The position numbers and the translations under genes are program-made. Below, piece after piece: positions 8,178-16,496 of a stretch of 21,385 nucleotides of DNA. Within the stretch, counting starts at the first letter, position 1. Each line of letters starts with the position of its first letter. The notes beneath the pieces are model-generated. The model saw only the letters and a program-made list of their open reading frames with translations, searched no databases and was not told the DNA's origin. The stretch comes from an uncultured Lachnospiraceae bacterium (GTDB lineage: Bacteria; Bacillota; Clostridia; Lachnospirales; Lachnospiraceae), in assembly GCA_934432885.1 (NCBI GenBank), contig CAKRYY010000043.1, positions 1 through 21,385 on the forward strand, read 5' to 3'.

Positions 8178-9341
8178 TTATTTTACGACTCTCACTCTGA
8201 AAACGCCTTCAATCTGTGCAAGCGTATTTACAATTTCCTCTGTTACCGGAGACTCCACATCCAGCATGGTGTATGCAATATCACCTCTGGACTTATTTGT
8301 CAGGTCAGAAATATTGATTCCATTCTCGCCAAATACAGAAGAAAACTTTGCGATCATATTGGTAATATTCTTATGGAAGATTGCAATTCTTCCCGCTTTA
8401 TCGCAGATGCCCATATCGCAGTTCGGATAATTAACACTGTTTTTGATGTTTCCGTTACGCAGATATTCCATCATTTCCTTAACAGCCATCTTTGCACAGT
8501 TATCCTCTGACTCCTCTGTAGAGGCACCAAGATGCGGAATCACAATGCAGCCCTCCTGTCCTACTGTCGTCGGGTTTGCAAAATCGGATACATACTTTCT
8601 TACTTTTCCCTCTTTGATTGCTGCAAGGACAGCCTTCTCATCTACCAGAAGATCCCTTGCAAAATTAAGCAGGATAACACCCTTTTTCATCTTTGCAAGC
8701 GCTGCTTCATCAATCATGCCCTTTGTCGAATCCATCAATGGAACATGAATCGTAATAATATCGCAGTTCTCGTAAATCTCATCTACATTCAGAACATGCT
8801 TTACATCACGGCTCAGATTCCATGCTGCGTCAACAGACACATAAGGATCATAGCCGTATACTTCCATGCCAAGATGCTTTGCAACATTTGCAACCTTAAC
8901 GCCAATGGCGCCAAGTCCAATGATACCAAGCTTTTTATTTTCAATTTCCGTTCCTGCAAATTTCTTTTTTTCTTTTTCGGCTGCCTTTGCAACATCCTCA
9001 TTGCCGCCCTGCGTCTTTACCCATTCAATTCCGCCGACAATATCTCTGGAAGCAAGCAGCATACCTGCAATTACCAGTTCCTTTACACCATTTGCATTTG
9101 CACCGGGCGTATTGAATACGACAATTCCCTTTTCTGCACACTGCGAAAGCGGTATATTATTTACGCCAGCGCCAGCTCTGGCAACTGCCAGAAGCTTATC
9201 CGAAAGCTCCATCTCGTGCATGGAAGCGCTTCTGACCAAAATGCCTTCCGCATCCTTAACTTCCTTTGTTTCCGTGAAATCCTCTCCAAAGCGCTCAAGC
9301 CCTACCTGTGCAATCGGATTCAGACAATAATATTGAAACAT
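8178..9341 (-). CDS. serA: D-3-phosphoglycerate dehydrogenase, short form with ACT domain
   Basis: The first step of serine synthesis: 3-phosphoglycerate + NAD+ to 3-phosphohydroxypyruvate, in the cytosol. The 387 aa show a substrate-binding part with VARAGAGVNNIP, the Rossmann motif GIIGLGAIGVKVA (about 139-151), the NFARDLLVDE segment with the active-site Arg, and IPHLGASTEES with the active-site His. A C-terminal ACT-like domain (about 318-387) starts at GRIAIFHKNITN. It lacks the extra intervening domain of long SerA forms. The stretch after SDFAN, where the third active-site residue (Glu, of FxxEP) normally lies, has Asn-Pro instead. The ATG overlaps the serC stop by one base (TAATG), so it is translationally coupled to serC. 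The ACT domain suggests feedback control by serine, which is known for the family and not visible directly. Confidence 0.94.
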   Translation of the reverse strand: MFQYYCLNPIAQVGLERFGEDFTETKEVKDAEGILVRSASMHEMELSDKLLAVARAGAGVNNIPLSQCAEKGIVVFNTPGANANGVKELVIAGMLLASRDIVGGIEWVKTQGGNEDVAKAAEKEKKKFAGTEIENKKLGIIGLGAIGVKVANVAKHLGMEVYGYDPYVSVDAAWNLSRDVKHVLNVDEIYENCDIITIHVPLMDSTKGMIDEAALAKMKKGVILLNFARDLLVDEKAVLAAIKEGKVRKYVSDFANPTTVGQEGCIVIPHLGASTEESEDNCAKMAVKEMMEYLRNGNIKNSVNYPNCDMGICDKAGRIAIFHKNITNMIAKFSSVFGENGINISDLTNKSRGDIAYTMLDVESPVTEEIVNTLAQIEGVFRVRVVK

Positions 9342-10423
9342 TACAGATTCTCCTTTTCAAACTTTTTCATAAATGCAACCAGTGCTTCTACGCCTTCAAT
9401 CGGCATCGCATTATAAATGCTTGCACGCATGCCGCCGACGGTTCTATGACCTTTAAGGTTTTCAAGCCCTGCCTCTTTTGCTTCCTTTACAAATTTTGCA
9501 TCAAGCTCTTCACTGCCCGTTACGAAGGGAACATTCATCAGGGAACGGTCCTTCTTCTCTACTGTGCCATGAAACAGCTTGCTTTCATCAAGATAATCAT
9601 AAAGAATCTTTGCTTTCTTTTCATTTCTCTCCTTCATAACAGAGAGCCCGCCCATCTTTTTCAGCCACTTGAATACCTTGCCGCAGATATAAATACCATA
9701 AGCAGGCGGCGTATTGTAAAGAGAGCCTGCATCTGCATGCGTTTTATATTTCAGCATCGTAGGCGTTCCGGGCAGAACGTCCTCGGTAATCAAATCCTCT
9801 CTGATAATCACAATAACAACGCCTGCAGGTCCAATATTTTTCTGAACTCCGCCATAAATCACGCCATACTTTGTAACATCCACAGGCTCCGATAAGAAGC
9901 AGGAGGATACGTCGGATACCAGTACCTTGCCCTTCGTATTCGGAAGCTGCTTATACTTTGTTCCATAAATCGTATTGTTTTCACAGATATATACATAATC
10001 TGCATCCTCGGAAATCGGCAGATCCGAGCAGTCCGGGATATAGGAAAATGTCTTATCCTCGCTGGATGCAATCTTATTTGCCTTGCCATAGATGCAGGCT
10101 TCCTGATATGCTTTCTTTGCCCACTGACCTGTAATTATGTAATCCGCAACCTTATTCTTCATAAGGTTCATGGGAATCATGGCAAACTGCTGGCTTGCGC
10201 CGCCCTGCAGGAAAAGCACTTTATAGTTATCCGGAATCTGCATCAGGTCACGCAGGTCTGCCTCCGCTTCCTTAATGATGGTGTCATAAGCCTTAGATCG
10301 ATGACTCATCTCCATGACTGACATTCCAGTCCCCTTATAATCTAACATTTCATCCGCTGCTTCTTTTAATACTTCTTCGGGCAGAACAGCAGGACCCGCT
10401 GAAAAATTGTACACTCTGGACAT
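9341..10423 (-). CDS. serC: Phosphoserine aminotransferase
   Basis: The second step of serine synthesis: 3-phosphohydroxypyruvate + glutamate to O-phosphoserine + 2-oxoglutarate, PLP-dependent. The same family enzyme can act on the vitamin B6 intermediate. The 360 aa match the usual SerC length and start with the diagnostic VYNFSAGPAVLPEEVL. GTGMSVMEMSHR follows near 31-42, LQGGASQQFAMIPMN near 72-86, and GGVQKNIGPAG with the PLP lysine K195. It ends RTVGGMRASIYNAMPIEGVEALVAFM, where Arg binds the carboxylate. It is first in the serC-serA pair, with an AAGGAGGA ribosome site and a good promoter at 10470-10498. No serB follows; DUF1015 is the next same-strand gene after serA. Confidence 0.97.
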   Translation of the reverse strand: MSRVYNFSAGPAVLPEEVLKEAADEMLDYKGTGMSVMEMSHRSKAYDTIIKEAEADLRDLMQIPDNYKVLFLQGGASQQFAMIPMNLMKNKVADYIITGQWAKKAYQEACIYGKANKIASSEDKTFSYIPDCSDLPISEDADYVYICENNTIYGTKYKQLPNTKGKVLVSDVSSCFLSEPVDVTKYGVIYGGVQKNIGPAGVVIVIIREDLITEDVLPGTPTMLKYKTHADAGSLYNTPPAYGIYICGKVFKWLKKMGGLSVMKERNEKKAKILYDYLDESKLFHGTVEKKDRSLMNVPFVTGSEELDAKFVKEAKEAGLENLKGHRTVGGMRASIYNAMPIEGVEALVAFMKKFEKENL

Positions 10424-10469
10424 GAATCTTCCTCCTTGATTGATTTGCTACAAAAATCTAACAGTTTCC

Positions 10470-10498
10470 ATTTTACCTTTTTCAAAATCATCCGTCAA
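10470..10498 (-). promoter_or_regulatory. serC-serA promoter
   Basis: Read on the minus strand: -35 TTGACG (10493-10498), a 17-base spacer and -10 TAAAAT (10470-10475). The predicted start is about 10463, about 40 bases before the serC ATG. No terminator is visible between the L,D-transpeptidase stop (10509) and this promoter, so read-through from the genes upstream is also possible. No T-box or riboswitch fits in this short leader. Confidence 0.75.
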
Positions 10499-10508
10499 TA
10501 GCTATGCC

Positions 10509-11906
10509 TTAATAAAACAGAAGGACAGGCGTTCCCACCTCCGCAGTTTCATAAAGCGCAGGCATACAATCAGGCGGTACATTGATACAGCCATGAGAGC
10601 CCTGTGTTTCATAAATTTCTCCGCCGAACTCCTTTCGCCATCCAGCATCATGAATACCGATCCCCCGGTTTACCGGCATCCAGTAATTTACCCTCGCCGC
10701 ATAGCCCGGTCCGCGCAGGGTCCGGTTTCTCTGCTTTGCATAGACATAGTAAACACCCTCCGGCGTACTGCGTTTTCTGGACATATCCCCTGTTACAACC
10801 GGCGTCTCCAGTACAAGTGTTCCTTCCTGGTAATAGAATAGCTTCTGCGCTCCCATATCCACCTCGATATAGGTATTTCCTATATCATTATATCCCTGTG
10901 TCATCGCCTTTTGCAGATATGCCGGTTCATGCGTTTCCCTGCGTTTTTCTGTAAACGCTTCATAGAGATACCGTTTTTCTGCCTTTCGGTTGATGCGGTT
11001 TCCATAGGTACCGCTCTTTAAAAGAATATGTCTGCCCGATGTCGTCGTAAATTCCCGCTCTCTGTCGACCGTATCATAACGGTCTGCAAGCATATCCACA
11101 TAGGCTTCCAGCTTTTCTCTGTCAAAGAGCAATTCACCATCCTCATCAAGTAAAAAAGTATTTTCTCCTGCTGGAATCAGCCAGTCACAGACAACACTGC
11201 CGTCGACCGCCTCTAAATCCTCTCCAAACCGGTAAACGATGCCGCAATCCTGAAAAGCCTCCACCATTTTCCATATCCTTATCGTTTCCTGCATTGTCTC
11301 TGACAGCGACAGCGCATGAAAGCAGGCTTCCTGCGTCAGGTCACATTCTGCATCTCCCTGTAAAACCGCCTGTCTGATGAGTTCGCTGCAGGCTTCATAA
11401 TTGGGCACCCTTTCCCTCTCATTTACCAGAATATAGCCTTCCTTTGTCTTTTGAAGAAATACCCGGTAAGCATCCTCCGGCTTTCTGTCTACTACAAATG
11501 GAAGCTTCTCAAATGCCTCATAAAATTTTTCTTCTGACAGGGTACGTTTTGGAATCGCCAGATAGCCTCCCTTTGGCAGAAAAAGGTTTTCATACCAGCG
11601 CCAGGGATCCTGCTTTTGCCGTATCTTCAAAAGCGCATCTGTATAGTCCTCACAATATCCTATGTCAGTAAGGGGAAACGTTGCTTCCTCTCCCTCCGGG
11701 AGCGTCAGCTTTAATGCCGCCTGCTTATCCGCCAGAAGCTTTTCGTTTGCCTCCGAAATGCTCATTCCCGTACAGTAAATTCCGTTAATCCATGTACCGT
11801 ATGAAAAACTGTCTGCATAGTAAACAGACAGCCCTGTATACAGGGCTGTCAAAATGCCGGTCAAGACGCCTATTATGCAAATGAATCTTTTCAAAAGCAC
11901 TTTCAT
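10509..11906 (-). CDS. L,D-transpeptidase with peptidoglycan-binding domain
   Basis: A membrane-anchored wall enzyme that makes 3-3 cross-links or attaches groups to peptidoglycan stem peptides. The 465 aa have one N-terminal membrane anchor (about 8-30). A large extracytoplasmic part (about 38-330) includes a NGIYCTGMSISEANEKL segment of the type found in the YoaR-like peptidoglycan-binding module. A C-terminal YkuD catalytic domain (about 343-465) carries GIGIHDAGWR (H419) and the signature SHGCIN with the nucleophile C440, followed by VP. All catalytic residues are present. The ATG is 22 bases past the ilvB stop, with only a weak AAGAGAA ribosome site, so it appears to be transcribed with leuB-ilvD-ilvB. 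That is a surprising partner for amino-acid genes and may just be read-through. The family call is firm; the exact cross-link is not known. Confidence 0.92.
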   Translation of the reverse strand: MKVLLKRFICIIGVLTGILTALYTGLSVYYADSFSYGTWINGIYCTGMSISEANEKLLADKQAALKLTLPEGEEATFPLTDIGYCEDYTDALLKIRQKQDPWRWYENLFLPKGGYLAIPKRTLSEEKFYEAFEKLPFVVDRKPEDAYRVFLQKTKEGYILVNERERVPNYEACSELIRQAVLQGDAECDLTQEACFHALSLSETMQETIRIWKMVEAFQDCGIVYRFGEDLEAVDGSVVCDWLIPAGENTFLLDEDGELLFDREKLEAYVDMLADRYDTVDREREFTTTSGRHILLKSGTYGNRINRKAEKRYLYEAFTEKRRETHEPAYLQKAMTQGYNDIGNTYIEVDMGAQKLFYYQEGTLVLETPVVTGDMSRKRSTPEGVYYVYAKQRNRTLRGPGYAARVNYWMPVNRGIGIHDAGWRKEFGGEIYETQGSHGCINVPPDCMPALYETAEVGTPVLLFY

Positions 11907-11928
11907 ATAATCATTCTCTTTTGTCTGC

Positions 11929-13605
11929 TTATGCTTTTTCTTTTAAGTCATCTCCATCAAACACATCGCTGATTGGCGCACCCGCAGGCACCATCGGAAA
12001 TACCTTGTCATCCTTCGGAATAATGCACTCAATTACCACCGGTCCGCCCTCGGCAATCGCTGCTTCGATTGCAGGCGCAACCTCTTCCTTCTTCGTAACA
12101 CGGATAGCCTTGCAGCCAAGTCCTTCCGATACCTTGCAGAAATCAACCATATCCTCCAGTACGGTCTGGGAATACCGCTGTCCATAGAAAAGCGTCTGCC
12201 ACTGGCGTACCATTCCCAGAACATGGTTGTTGATAATAACCTGAATAATTGGAATCCGGTACCTGCTTGCCGTCGCCAGCTCATTCATATTCATGCGGAA
12301 GCAGCCATCACCGGCAATATTGATACAGATTTTATCCGGCTGTCCCATCTTTGCACCAATGCAGGCTCCAAGTCCGTACCCCATCGTGCCAAGTCCGCCG
12401 GAGGATAAAAAGGTTCTCGGCTTTGTATATTTATAATACTGTGCTGCCCACATCTGATGCTGTCCTACATCCGTTGTAATAATAGCGTCACCCTTTGTAA
12501 TCCTGTCAATTTCTTCAATAATATAAGGGCAGGAAAGCTGCTCCTTGTCATATTTAAGCGGGAACTTTTCCTTCAGCTCCTGTATGTACTGGTGCCATCT
12601 CGGATGCTGCATCGGCGTAAGCCTCTCATTGAGCACGGTAAGCACAGCCTTTAAGTCTCCTACTATGGACGCAGTCGTCTTAATATTCTTATTGATTTCT
12701 GCCGCATCAATATCAATGTGCAGCACCTTGGCCTTTGACGCAAATTTTTTAGCGTTTCCTACAACACGGTCAGAGAATCGTGCTCCAAGTGCAATCAGAA
12801 GGTCGCACTCGCTGACGCCAAGATTGGAGGTCTTGGTTCCATGCATGCCAATCATTCCGGTGTACATCTCGTCTCTTCCATCAAAAGCGCCCTTTCCCAT
12901 CAGGGTATCACATACGGGAGCGTCAATTTTCTTTGCAAATTCCCGCACCTCTTCGCAGGCGCCAGATATGATTGCGCCGCCGCCAAGATAAATGTAAGGA
13001 CGCTCGGCTTTTTGAATCAGTGTAAGCGCCGTTTCAATGTCCTCTTGTGTAAACCGGTTCGGTACCGGCAGCTTTTGCGGCTTCTGAGGCTGATATTCAT
13101 AGGTTGCCGCCGTTACATCCTTGGTAATGTCTACAAGAACTGGTCCCGGTCTTCCAGAACGTGCAATCTGAAATGCCTTGCGTATCGTACCTGCAAGGAT
13201 TTCGATATTCTTAACGATATAGCCATGCTTTGTAATCGGCATCGTCACGCCGGCAATATCAACCTCCTGAAAGGTATCCTTGCCAAGCAGCGGCAGATTT
13301 ACATTCGCCGTAATTGCCACCATAGGCACGCTGTCCATATAAGCAGTTGCAATACCCGTCACAAGGTTTGTCGCACCCGGTCCGCTTGTTGCCAGACATA
13401 CGCCGACCTTTCCGGTCGCTCTCGCATAACCGTCTGCCGCATGTGCAGCACCCTGCTCATGTGAGGTCAGGATATGTTTGATTTCCTTATGCTGATACAG
13501 CGCGTCATAAATATTTAAAATAGTGCCTCCCGGATAGCCAAAAACAGTATCCACACCCTGTTCCTTCAAACACTCAACAACGATTTCAGCACCCGTTAAC
13601 TGCAT
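11929..13605 (-). CDS. ilvB: Acetolactate synthase, large catalytic subunit (anabolic type)
   Basis: This enzyme condenses two pyruvates to 2-acetolactate (valine/leucine) or pyruvate + 2-oxobutyrate to acetohydroxybutyrate (isoleucine), using ThDP and Mg, with FAD. The 558 aa are full length. The N-terminal ThDP domain has VFGYPGGTI and the catalytic glutamate in SHEQGAAHAADGYARATG (E50). The middle domain holds GARFSDRVVG, close to the RFDDR signature of FAD-dependent anabolic enzymes and unlike catabolic AlsS. The C-terminal ThDP domain has GDG (432-434) and INN (458-460), with the conserved Trp in GMVRQWQ. It follows ilvD by 26 bases with an AGGAGGAAA ribosome site. The regulatory small subunit (ilvN) does not follow, as it often does; the next gene is an L,D-transpeptidase. 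ilvN may lie outside the window. Confidence 0.96.
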   Translation of the reverse strand: MQLTGAEIVVECLKEQGVDTVFGYPGGTILNIYDALYQHKEIKHILTSHEQGAAHAADGYARATGKVGVCLATSGPGATNLVTGIATAYMDSVPMVAITANVNLPLLGKDTFQEVDIAGVTMPITKHGYIVKNIEILAGTIRKAFQIARSGRPGPVLVDITKDVTAATYEYQPQKPQKLPVPNRFTQEDIETALTLIQKAERPYIYLGGGAIISGACEEVREFAKKIDAPVCDTLMGKGAFDGRDEMYTGMIGMHGTKTSNLGVSECDLLIALGARFSDRVVGNAKKFASKAKVLHIDIDAAEINKNIKTTASIVGDLKAVLTVLNERLTPMQHPRWHQYIQELKEKFPLKYDKEQLSCPYIIEEIDRITKGDAIITTDVGQHQMWAAQYYKYTKPRTFLSSGGLGTMGYGLGACIGAKMGQPDKICINIAGDGCFRMNMNELATASRYRIPIIQVIINNHVLGMVRQWQTLFYGQRYSQTVLEDMVDFCKVSEGLGCKAIRVTKKEEVAPAIEAAIAEGGPVVIECIIPKDDKVFPMVPAGAPISDVFDGDDLKEKA

Positions 13606-13631
13606 GTCATTTCCTCCTGTATCTTAATTCA

Positions 13632-15302
13632 TCATCCTTTTTTTACTTCAAGGATAGCGCCTCTGTTTCCGCTGGTTACAAGCTCATGGTATCTTGCAAG
13701 GTATCCTGTCGTTACCTTTGGCTCTCTGGGCTGCCACTTTTCTCTTCTTTGCGCAAGCACTTCATCAGATACCAGTACGTTCAAAGTATTCTCCGGTATG
13801 TTGATGCTGATAATGTCGCCTTCCTCTACAAGCGCTATCGGTCCGCCTACAGCGGCTTCCGGTGAAACATGGCCAATGGAGGCTCCTCTGGAAGCTCCGG
13901 AAAAACGTCCGTCTGTAATCAGTGCAACGCTGGAGCCAAGTCCCATACCGGCAATTGCTGAGGTCGGGTTCAGCATCTCGCGCATGCCAGGTCCGCCTTT
14001 TGGTCCTTCATACCGGATAACGACAACGTCTCCCTCTTTGATTTTTCCTCCTGTAATTGCTGCAATCGCATCCTCCTCACAGTCAAATACTCTTGCCGGC
14101 CCCTCATGAACCATCATTTCCGGTACAACAGCAGAACGCTTTACAACACCAGAATCCGGTGCAAGATTTCCTTTAAGAACAGCAATTCCACCTGTTTCGG
14201 AATATGGATTTTCAATGGGTCTGATAACCTCCGGGTCCTTATTAACACAGCCGGAAATATTTTCCCCTACGGTCTTTCCTGTTACGGTGATAAGGTCTGT
14301 ATATAAAAGATTTTTCTTTGTCAGTTCATTCATAACCGCATAAACGCCGCCAGCTTCATTCAAATCCTCCATATAAGTAGGACCTGCTGGAGCAAGATGG
14401 CATAAATTCGGTGTCCTGGAAGAAAGCTCATTTGCAATGTCAAGGTCTAAGGAAACGCCTGCCTCATGAGCAATCGCCGGAAGATGAAGCATGGAATTCG
14501 TAGAGCAGCCAAGCGCCATATCCACCGTAAGCGCATTCAGGAATGCTTTTTCCGTCATAATATCGCGGGGCTTAATATCATTTTTTACCAGCTCCATAAT
14601 CTGCATGCCTGCATGCTTTGCAAGGCGGATTCTTTCCGAATATACCGCCGGAATTGTTCCATTTCCCTTTAAGCCCATGCCCAGTGCCTCAGTCAGACAG
14701 TTCATGGAATTTGCCGTATACATACCGGAGCAGGAACCACAGGTAGGGCAAACCTTTTCTTCAAATTCAGAAAGATCCTCCATCGTCATCGTACCTGCCG
14801 CAACGCTTCCTACTGCTTCAAACATAGAGGAAAGGCTTCTCTTCTTTCCTTTTACATGTCCTGCCAGCATAGGACCGCCGGATACAAAAATCGTCGGAAT
14901 GTTAAGTCTTGCAGCCGCCATCAAAAGTCCCGGTACATTTTTATCGCAGTTCGGCACGCATACCAGACCGTCAAAGCCATGTGCCATTGCCATACACTCT
15001 GTGCTGTCCGCAATCAGATCACGGGTAACAAGCGAATATTTCATGCCGATATGTCCCATTGCAATTCCGTCGCACACTGCAATCGCAGGAAATACCACCG
15101 GCATTCCGCCTGCCATCGCAACGCCCATTTTAACTGCTTCTACAATCTTGTCCAGATTCATGTGTCCCGGTACAATCTCATTATAAGAGCTTACAATGCC
15201 GATCATCGGACGTTTCCGTTCCTCCTCGGTAAATCCAAGCGCATTAAACAAACTTCTGTGCGGTGCCTGCTGTACTCCGCATTTTACTGAATCACTTCTC
15301 AT
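13632..15302 (-). CDS. ilvD: Dihydroxy-acid dehydratase
   Basis: The iron-sulfur enzyme that dehydrates 2,3-dihydroxy-isovalerate and -3-methylvalerate to the 2-oxo acids, the third step of branched-chain synthesis. The 556 aa show PNCDKNVPG with cluster ligand C119, [18 protein letters not shown] with C185/C188/C191, and [19 protein letters not shown], which carries the catalytic serine. Where [2Fe-2S] plant/actinobacterial enzymes have Cys in NEITPC, this protein reads NEIVPGHMN with Gly, like the E. coli [4Fe-4S] enzyme. That predicts an oxygen-sensitive cluster, fitting an anaerobe. The ATG at 15300-15302 has an AGGAGGAAG ribosome site. It lies between leuB (71 bases upstream, no promoter seen) and ilvB (26 bases downstream), so the three form one unit. 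Confidence 0.97.
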   Translation of the reverse strand: MRSDSVKCGVQQAPHRSLFNALGFTEEERKRPMIGIVSSYNEIVPGHMNLDKIVEAVKMGVAMAGGMPVVFPAIAVCDGIAMGHIGMKYSLVTRDLIADSTECMAMAHGFDGLVCVPNCDKNVPGLLMAAARLNIPTIFVSGGPMLAGHVKGKKRSLSSMFEAVGSVAAGTMTMEDLSEFEEKVCPTCGSCSGMYTANSMNCLTEALGMGLKGNGTIPAVYSERIRLAKHAGMQIMELVKNDIKPRDIMTEKAFLNALTVDMALGCSTNSMLHLPAIAHEAGVSLDLDIANELSSRTPNLCHLAPAGPTYMEDLNEAGGVYAVMNELTKKNLLYTDLITVTGKTVGENISGCVNKDPEVIRPIENPYSETGGIAVLKGNLAPDSGVVKRSAVVPEMMVHEGPARVFDCEEDAIAAITGGKIKEGDVVVIRYEGPKGGPGMREMLNPTSAIAGMGLGSSVALITDGRFSGASRGASIGHVSPEAAVGGPIALVEEGDIISINIPENTLNVLVSDEVLAQRREKWQPREPKVTTGYLARYHELVTSGNRGAILEVKKG

Positions 15303-15373
15303 GTAAGCCTTCCTCCTGTTTTTTTTCTTTTCCAGTTCCGTTTATTTCCAATATTTCTTAACGCATATAAATT

Positions 15374-16468
15374 TCAGGCGTTCTTTGCAATGTGGCTGGC
15401 AATCACATCTCCCATTTCTGTGCAGCCAATCTGTCTGCAGCCCTCCGACATAATGTCGCCCGTCCTGAGACCTTCCTGCAAAACTGCCTTTACAGCTGCA
15501 TCCACTGCATCTGCTTCTTTGTCAAGGTCAAAGCTGTAACGCAGCATCATGGACGCGGAAAGAATGGTTGCTATCGGATTTGCAATATCCCTGCCTGCAA
15601 TATCCGGCGCAGAGCCATGACTTGGTTCATACAGCCCAAATTTTGTATCATTTAAACTTGCTGAAGCCAGCATACCGATAGAGCCGGTTACCATGCTCGC
15701 CTCATCCGAAAGAATATCGCCAAACATATTCTCTGTCAAAATTACATCAAACTGTGCAGGGTCCTTCACAAGCTGCATTGCACAGTTGTCAACCAGCATG
15801 TGCTCCAGCGTCACATCAGGATAATCCTTCGCCACCTCCTGTGTTACCGCGCGCCACAGTCTGGAAGAATCCAATACATTCGCCTTATCTACACTGGTTA
15901 CTTTTTTCTTACGTTTCCTTGCAATTTCAAAGCCCTTTATCGCAATCCGTCTGATTTCATTTTCATCATAGGTCAGCGTATCCTTTGCCTTGCGGATGCC
16001 GTTTTCCGTAACAGTGCTCCGCTCTCCAAAATAAAGCCCTCCGGTCAGCTCACGCATAATCAGCATATCAAAGCCATCCTTACGGATTTCTTCTCTTAAG
16101 GGACACGCCTCTGCAAGCTCCTCATACAAAACCGCAGGACGCAGATTTGCAAACAGATTCAGCGCCTTGCGCAGCCCAAGCAGCCCTGCCTCAGGACGTT
16201 TTTCAGGCGGCAGCTTATACCAGGGCGATGTCGTTGTATCTCCGCCGATTGAACCCATCAGCACTGCATCCGCTGCCTTTGCTGTCGCAATCGCTTCTTC
16301 CGTAAGCGGTACGCCGTGTACGTCAATGGAAGCCCCTCCCATTAAAATATCCTGATACTGTATTTCATGTCCGTAAACCTTGGCAACCTTATCAAGCACC
16401 TTTTTTGCCTGCGTTACAATCTCCGGTCCGATTCCATCTCCGGGAATACATACGATGTTTAATTTCAT
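15374..16468 (-). CDS. leuB: 3-isopropylmalate dehydrogenase
   Basis: This enzyme oxidises and decarboxylates 3-isopropylmalate to 2-oxoisocaproate with NAD+, the third leucine-specific step, in the cytosol. The chosen start gives 364 aa: [17 protein letters not shown] at the N-terminus, [17 protein letters not shown] with the substrate arginines, [12 protein letters not shown] with the active-site Tyr, and [19 protein letters not shown] with metal-binding Asp. [16 protein letters not shown] is the NAD-type loop. The frame is open up to an ATG at 16511-16513 (15 more residues). That extension has no family similarity and lies in the structured leader, while the ATG at 16466-16468 has GGAGAGGA five bases upstream. 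leuA, leuC and leuD are not in the window, which is unusual because leuB commonly sits with leuCD. It leads the leuB-ilvD-ilvB unit. Confidence 0.96.
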   Translation of the reverse strand: MKLNIVCIPGDGIGPEIVTQAKKVLDKVAKVYGHEIQYQDILMGGASIDVHGVPLTEEAIATAKAADAVLMGSIGGDTTTSPWYKLPPEKRPEAGLLGLRKALNLFANLRPAVLYEELAEACPLREEIRKDGFDMLIMRELTGGLYFGERSTVTENGIRKAKDTLTYDENEIRRIAIKGFEIARKRKKKVTSVDKANVLDSSRLWRAVTQEVAKDYPDVTLEHMLVDNCAMQLVKDPAQFDVILTENMFGDILSDEASMVTGSIGMLASASLNDTKFGLYEPSHGSAPDIAGRDIANPIATILSASMMLRYSFDLDKEADAVDAAVKAVLQEGLRTGDIMSEGCRQIGCTEMGDVIASHIAKNA

Positions 16469-16473
16469 AGCTG

Positions 16474-16481
16474 TCCTCTCC
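16474..16481 (-). promoter_or_regulatory. Shine-Dalgarno site fixing the leuB start
   Basis: The minus strand reads GGAGAGGA, five bases before the ATG at 16466-16468. The upstream in-frame ATG at 16511-16513 has no such site, so the shorter 364-aa protein, which begins right at the family's conserved N-terminus, is preferred. Confidence 0.8.
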
Positions 16482-16496
16482 GATCTGAATTTTGGT

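Noticed and set aside
8532..9416. 294-codon plus-strand frame opposite serA
   Set aside because: It is the shadow of a strongly recognised gene, with Cys/Asn/Ile-rich translation, no domain and no ribosome site.
14491..15186. 231-codon plus-strand frame opposite ilvD
   Set aside because: Antisense shadow of ilvD; low-complexity Ser/Pro/Ala translation with no recognisable domain.
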